Below, in pieces: positions 61,055 to 64,000 of a stretch of DNA of 64,000 bases. Below the pieces are notes generated by a model. It saw only the letters and a program-made list of their open reading frames with translations, made no database searches and had not been told where the DNA came from. The DNA is from Archangium lansingense. GTDB taxonomy: Bacteria > Myxococcota > Myxococcia > Myxococcales > Myxococcaceae. Both the position numbers and the translations under genes were made by a program. Location: NCBI RefSeq assembly GCF_026626635.1, contig NZ_JAPNKA010000001.1, forward strand, positions 8,184,001-8,248,000, read 5' to 3'. The number at the start of each line of letters is the position of its first letter. Positions within the stretch are counted from its first letter, which is position 1.

Positions 61055-61750
61055 TCAGAACATCCGGCCCATGGGCCGGTCGGGCTTCGAGGGAAACTGG
61101 TAGCTGAGGCCCATGGAGAACCAGTTCCCGGCGGACTCGTAAGGACCGATGTCCTCTGCTTCGCCCCGGCCGGTGAGCAGCCGGTACTCGAAGCGCAGGC
61201 CCCACTCATCGGAGAGGTACAGGGTGGCTCCCGCGGCGACTCCGAGGGACCACGGGGCGTTCTCCACCGCCCCCTCGAAATCGAAGAAGGAGACCGCGAA
61301 CGTTGGCCCGATGAGGACCCCCGCCGAGGGGACCAGCCCGTAGTGCCCGATAGCGAACTTGTGCTGGACGCGCAGGCCAACGAGCGCTCCGACGGCGACG
61401 GCGTTGAGCCCGGGCTGGCCGGGGAACTCCATGCGCTCGTAGGTGGTGAAGAGCTCGACTCCCAACTCGAGCAGGTTCGTTGGCGAATACGCGAAGCATC
61501 CCGCCAGCAGAGGCCCCCCGATGGCGCCTCGAGAGCGTTCCAGGCCCCGACGATACGGGTTCGAGTAGTACAGGTCGAAGAAGGGGCCGTTGGGCGCATA
61601 CCGCCAGCCGGTCATGAGCGAGAGGCGGCTGGAGCCCTCGAGCACCTTTTGCGGTCTCTCCTCGATCTCGTACCCGTCGTCTTCGGCAGGGGCAGCGGCG
61701 GCAGCAGTGGCCGCGAGGGTCGCGAGGAGGAGCAAGGGGCGGCGGGACAT
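61055..61750 (-). CDS. Outer-membrane beta-barrel protein
   Basis: 231 residues from the ATG at 61748-61750. Signal peptide LLLLATLAATAAAAAPA (~5-22). The mature domain shows alternating strands with aromatic girdles, for example SLMTGWRYAPNGPFFDLYYS, GVELFTTYERMEFPGQPG, GLRVQHKFAIGHYGLVPS, ATLYLSDEWGLRFEYRLLT and a final WFSMGLSYQFPS. This is typical of OmpW/porin-like 8-strand barrels of myxobacteria. Function unknown. The open frame continues upstream, but the signal peptide fixes the start. Confidence 0.78.
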   Translation of the reverse strand: MSRRPLLLLATLAATAAAAAPAEDDGYEIEERPQKVLEGSSRLSLMTGWRYAPNGPFFDLYYSNPYRRGLERSRGAIGGPLLAGCFAYSPTNLLELGVELFTTYERMEFPGQPGLNAVAVGALVGLRVQHKFAIGHYGLVPSAGVLIGPTFAVSFFDFEGAVENAPWSLGVAAGATLYLSDEWGLRFEYRLLTGRGEAEDIGPYESAGNWFSMGLSYQFPSKPDRPMGRMF

Positions 61751-61849
61751 CGAGAGGGGCCTTTCGTCACGGTTCGTCGCCAGACGGATTGCATGACGTA
61801 GGCCAGACCCGGCCGTGACGGGTCCAAGAGCGCCGGGAAGGAGGCAAAG

Positions 61850-61884
61850 GACAATTTGCGTCACTTTGGATACAAAAAATTGTC
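61850..61884. promoter_or_regulatory. Inverted repeat in the promoter region of the beta-barrel gene
   Basis: A perfect 8-bp inverted repeat GACAATTT / AAATTGTC with a 19-nt A+T-rich spacer, 100 nt before the start of the beta-barrel gene. This is an unusually A+T-rich patch in G+C-rich DNA, a likely operator or promoter. Confidence 0.5.
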
Positions 61885-62079
61885 ACGACGCATAGGGCAA
61901 AGGGGAAGGATTCGCCAGCGCTCCACGCGCGCATCACCCAGGAGAGGGAGCCCTGCCCCACCCCTGTGAGGGTTTTCGTTCCAGACCCCGGCGGTTAGCT
62001 TCAGGCCTCACCTGGCGAGTGGCCGCCGCGATCTGCAGTGCCCCGCCTTGATACCCCCCTCGACACGGGAGCCAGAACG

Positions 62080-62901
62080 ATGAGCACGATCACGACGAAG
62101 GACGGCACGCAGCTCTATTACAAGGATTGGGGCACCGGACAACCCGTGGTGTTCAGCCACGGCTGGCCGCTCAACTCCGACAGCTGGGAGGACCAGATGC
62201 TCTTCCTGGCGGCCAAGGGCTATCGCTGCATCGCTCATGACCGCCGAGGCCATGGCCGCTCGAGCCAGCCCTGGAACGGCAACGACATGGATACCTATGC
62301 CGACGATCTCGCGGCGCTGCTCGAGACGCTCGACTTGAAGAATGCCGTGCTGGTCGGCTTCTCCACGGGAGGTGGCGAAGTCGCTCGCTACATCGGTCGC
62401 CACGGCACGAAGCGCGTCGCCAAGGCCGTGCTGGTGGGCGCGGTGGCGCCGCTGATGCTGAAGACGGCCGCCAATCCCGCGGGCCAGCCCCTCGAGGCTT
62501 TCGACGGCATCCGGGCCAATGTCCTCGCCGACCGCTCGCAGTTCTTCAAGGACCTCAGCGTGCCCTTCTTCGGTGCCAACCGGCCGGGAGCCAAGGTCTC
62601 GCAAGGCATGCGGGATGCGTTCTGGCTCGGGGGTATGCAGGCCGGGTTCAAGAACGCCTACGACTGCATCAAGGTCTTCTCGGAGACGGATCTCACCGAG
62701 GACCTGAAGAAGTTCGACGTGCCGACGTTGATCATCCACGGTGATGACGATCAGATCGTCCCGATCGGCGCCTCGGCCCAGCTCTCGTCCAAGCTCGTCA
62801 AGGGCTCCACGCTGAAGATCTATCCCGGTGCACCGCACGGCCTCACCATCACGCACAAGGACCAGGTCAACGCCGACCTGCTGGCCTTCTTGAAGTCCTG
62901 A
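62080..62901 (+). CDS. Alpha/beta hydrolase, cofactor-free haloperoxidase-like
   Basis: 273 residues from the ATG at 62080. Motifs: oxyanion loop VVFSHGWPLNSDSWE, GHGRSSQPWNGNDMDTYADD, nucleophile elbow VGFSTGGGEV (~98), acid HGDDDQIVP (~228) and His APHGLTITHKDQ (~253). GWPLxxxxWE, GHGRSxQPWxGxxMDxYADD and FSTGG are hallmarks of cofactor-free haloperoxidases / non-heme chloroperoxidases. In vivo these are more likely esterases or lactonases. No cofactor or metal is needed. Intact and single. Confidence 0.9.
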   Translation: MSTITTKDGTQLYYKDWGTGQPVVFSHGWPLNSDSWEDQMLFLAAKGYRCIAHDRRGHGRSSQPWNGNDMDTYADDLAALLETLDLKNAVLVGFSTGGGEVARYIGRHGTKRVAKAVLVGAVAPLMLKTAANPAGQPLEAFDGIRANVLADRSQFFKDLSVPFFGANRPGAKVSQGMRDAFWLGGMQAGFKNAYDCIKVFSETDLTEDLKKFDVPTLIIHGDDDQIVPIGASAQLSSKLVKGSTLKIYPGAPHGLTITHKDQVNADLLAFLKS

Positions 62902-62912
62902 GCTGTTGGCAC

Positions 62913-64000
62913 TCACCCGTCGACAGGCCTGGCACAGAGGATCGTGACGAGCGATGTGCCCGCGCCGTGCAGGGTGACGTAGCTGCGGTCGACGGTGATG
63001 GTGATGGCCTCGTTCGACGCCTGGGTCAGCGATGAGGGGGGCGGGTTGAGCGCGAAGCCGGCCCGTTCGAGGCGCTCACGCCAGTGGTGGGCGCTCTCGT
63101 AGCGTTCACAGCGCTCCTCCTCGTTGGGTCCGAGGATGTCCTCGATCTCCCGTGCGATCATGCCGAGCTTCAAGAGAAGTCTGTCCCCCTCTGGGATGTC
63201 CAGCGCGTCGATGTGCTGGAACACTCCCAGGAAGTAGTCGTAGGCATTTCCAGTCCGCTCGGGGAGCGGAACGGTGTTGAACTCCGCGTCCGTCTCGCTG
63301 ATGACGAGGGCGCGGGGTCGCCAGCAACGCAGGCGTTGAAAGAGCCGATCGCGAACGTCCGGAGCCGCGTCGTCGTTGCGAAGATGGTGCAGGGCGAACG
63401 TGGCATTGACGACGCGTGTCCCCTCGAGGCTGTCGAGCAGGGTCCAGTCCTCGTCCGTCAGTGCCTCCACCTGCTTGTTCAGCGCGATGAACCTGAAATC
63501 GATTCCCCACCGCTCCGCGGCGGCCGAGAGATTCCGCTGTGCATTCGCGAGGGATGGGGCGCTGAGGTCGAGCCCTACCACGACGAGACGCCTGGGCGCG
63601 GCCTCGCGGGTGCCGCACAGGTGGATGAGGTCGGCGAGCTGCTCGCCATTTCCAATTCCGATGTCAAAGATGACCGCCTGCTCCTGGGATGAGACCTGGG
63701 GCAGCAGGAGCTCGTTGGCGAGGGGATGGGTCATGGAGATCATGGGCACATGCTCTCGGAGGAGGGAGTAGAGGCTCATGTGCTGGAGCTCGTCCTCGCG
63801 CAGGTACAGATTGCCGACGTCGGTCCGTGCGCCTACCGCGCGCTTGCGGAGTGCCGCCGCGATGGCACCGACGAGCTGATCTTCGGTTCGTTTCATGTCG
63901 AGCGGCCGGATCAGGTCATCGAGCATCCGGACGACACCTTCGCGCTGTCCGCCCTTCGCGATCCGCCCGGCAATCGCTTGCAGCGAGGACTTGATGGAAG
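62913..64000 (-). CDS. GRAS-domain (methyltransferase-fold) protein, N-terminus beyond window
   Basis: The frame is open from the stop at 62913 to the window edge; coding character continues to 64000 without break, so the internal ATG at 63924-63926 is probably not the start. Visible motifs of the GRAS superfamily (Rossmann, SAM-methyltransferase-like): AVIFDIGIGNGEQLADLIHL (SAM-like pocket), VVVGLDLSAPSLANAQRNLS, and VVNATFALHHLRND (the VHIID/PFYRE-equivalent strand). GRAS proteins are plant regulators, but bacterial members exist and may methylate small molecules. The C-terminal part ends in a beta strand LVTILCARPVDG. It is convergent with the hydrolase gene at 62080. Confidence 0.7.
   Translation of the reverse strand, partial: SIKSSLQAIAGRIAKGGQREGVVRMLDDLIRPLDMKRTEDQLVGAIAAALRKRAVGARTDVGNLYLREDELQHMSLYSLLREHVPMISMTHPLANELLLPQVSSQEQAVIFDIGIGNGEQLADLIHLCGTREAAPRRLVVVGLDLSAPSLANAQRNLSAAAERWGIDFRFIALNKQVEALTDEDWTLLDSLEGTRVVNATFALHHLRNDDAAPDVRDRLFQRLRCWRPRALVISETDAEFNTVPLPERTGNAYDYFLGVFQHIDALDIPEGDRLLLKLGMIAREIEDILGPNEEERCERYESAHHWRERLERAGFALNPPPSSLTQASNEAITITVDRSYVTLHGAGTSLVTILCARPVDG

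Overview
The window reads as chromosomal DNA of a delta-proteobacterial predator, most likely a Cystobacterineae myxobacterium (Archangium/Cystobacter/Myxococcus relatives). The reasons are the very high G+C, the myxobacterial Cys-rich repeat lipoproteins, a PAS-rich orphan histidine kinase, a Ser/Thr kinase-cyclase-AAA-TPR giant protein, many exported proteins and lipoproteins of unknown role, and a caspase/ECF-sigma operon. No rRNA, complete tRNA or CRISPR array was found. This genus-level guess is inference.

Layout. 1-6321 is ordinary chromosome: exported and lipid-anchored proteins, a HAD phosphatase and a biotin-dependent acyl-CoA carboxyltransferase. 6335-11199 is a small, visibly more A+T-rich genomic island bounded by imperfect ~73-bp direct repeats, each a tRNA-like T-arm/acceptor end plus its terminator. 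It carries a truncated tyrosine recombinase joined to an IS21 istB relic, and a four-ORF Lamassu/ABC-three-component defence operon. The nuclease gene of that operon (DUF4297/Cap4-like) is split by a ~110-bp inverted-repeat element sitting in a CTAG duplication. Removing the element rejoins the reading frame exactly. Just right of the island lies a complete IS66 element (11232-13844) with an 8-bp target duplication.

13971-32700 holds two large sensor kinases (a five-PAS cytoplasmic kinase and a periplasmic-propeller kinase), an M28 aminopeptidase with a decayed duplicate of its 3' end, a serine hydrolase with a membrane tail, a cysteine-peptidase-like exported protein, and an erythromycin-esterase-like gene that has lost its middle. 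32740-41400 is accessory: two convergent genes encoding Pro-rich-headed proteins that may be toxin-like, lipoproteins, an SDR, a frameshifted PilY1-like stub, and a possible caspase-fold protein.

41577-47571 contains two divergent regulator/enzyme loci: a MocR-type regulator facing a cupin plus DHDPS-family lyase, and a LysR regulator facing an SDR reductase. 47451-56143 has a giant Ser/Thr kinase (with a frameshifted C-terminus), an alpha/beta hydrolase, and an ABC exporter operon (ATPase-permease-membrane-anchored partner). 56488-59851 ends in a tightly overlapped operon of ECF sigma factor, zinc-finger anti-sigma with sensor-like domain, and outer-membrane caspase-like protein. The right end has a META/DUF4377 lipoprotein that looks foreign, a beta-barrel protein, a haloperoxidase-like hydrolase and a bacterial GRAS-domain protein cut by the window edge.

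A recurring theme is decay. At least ten gene relics (integrase, istB, peptidase 3' end, esterase, PilY1-like, cupredoxin-like tail, S37 peptidase tail, IS91 transposase head, kinase tail, a short unnamed tail) lie between intact genes, as expected of a plastic accessory region.
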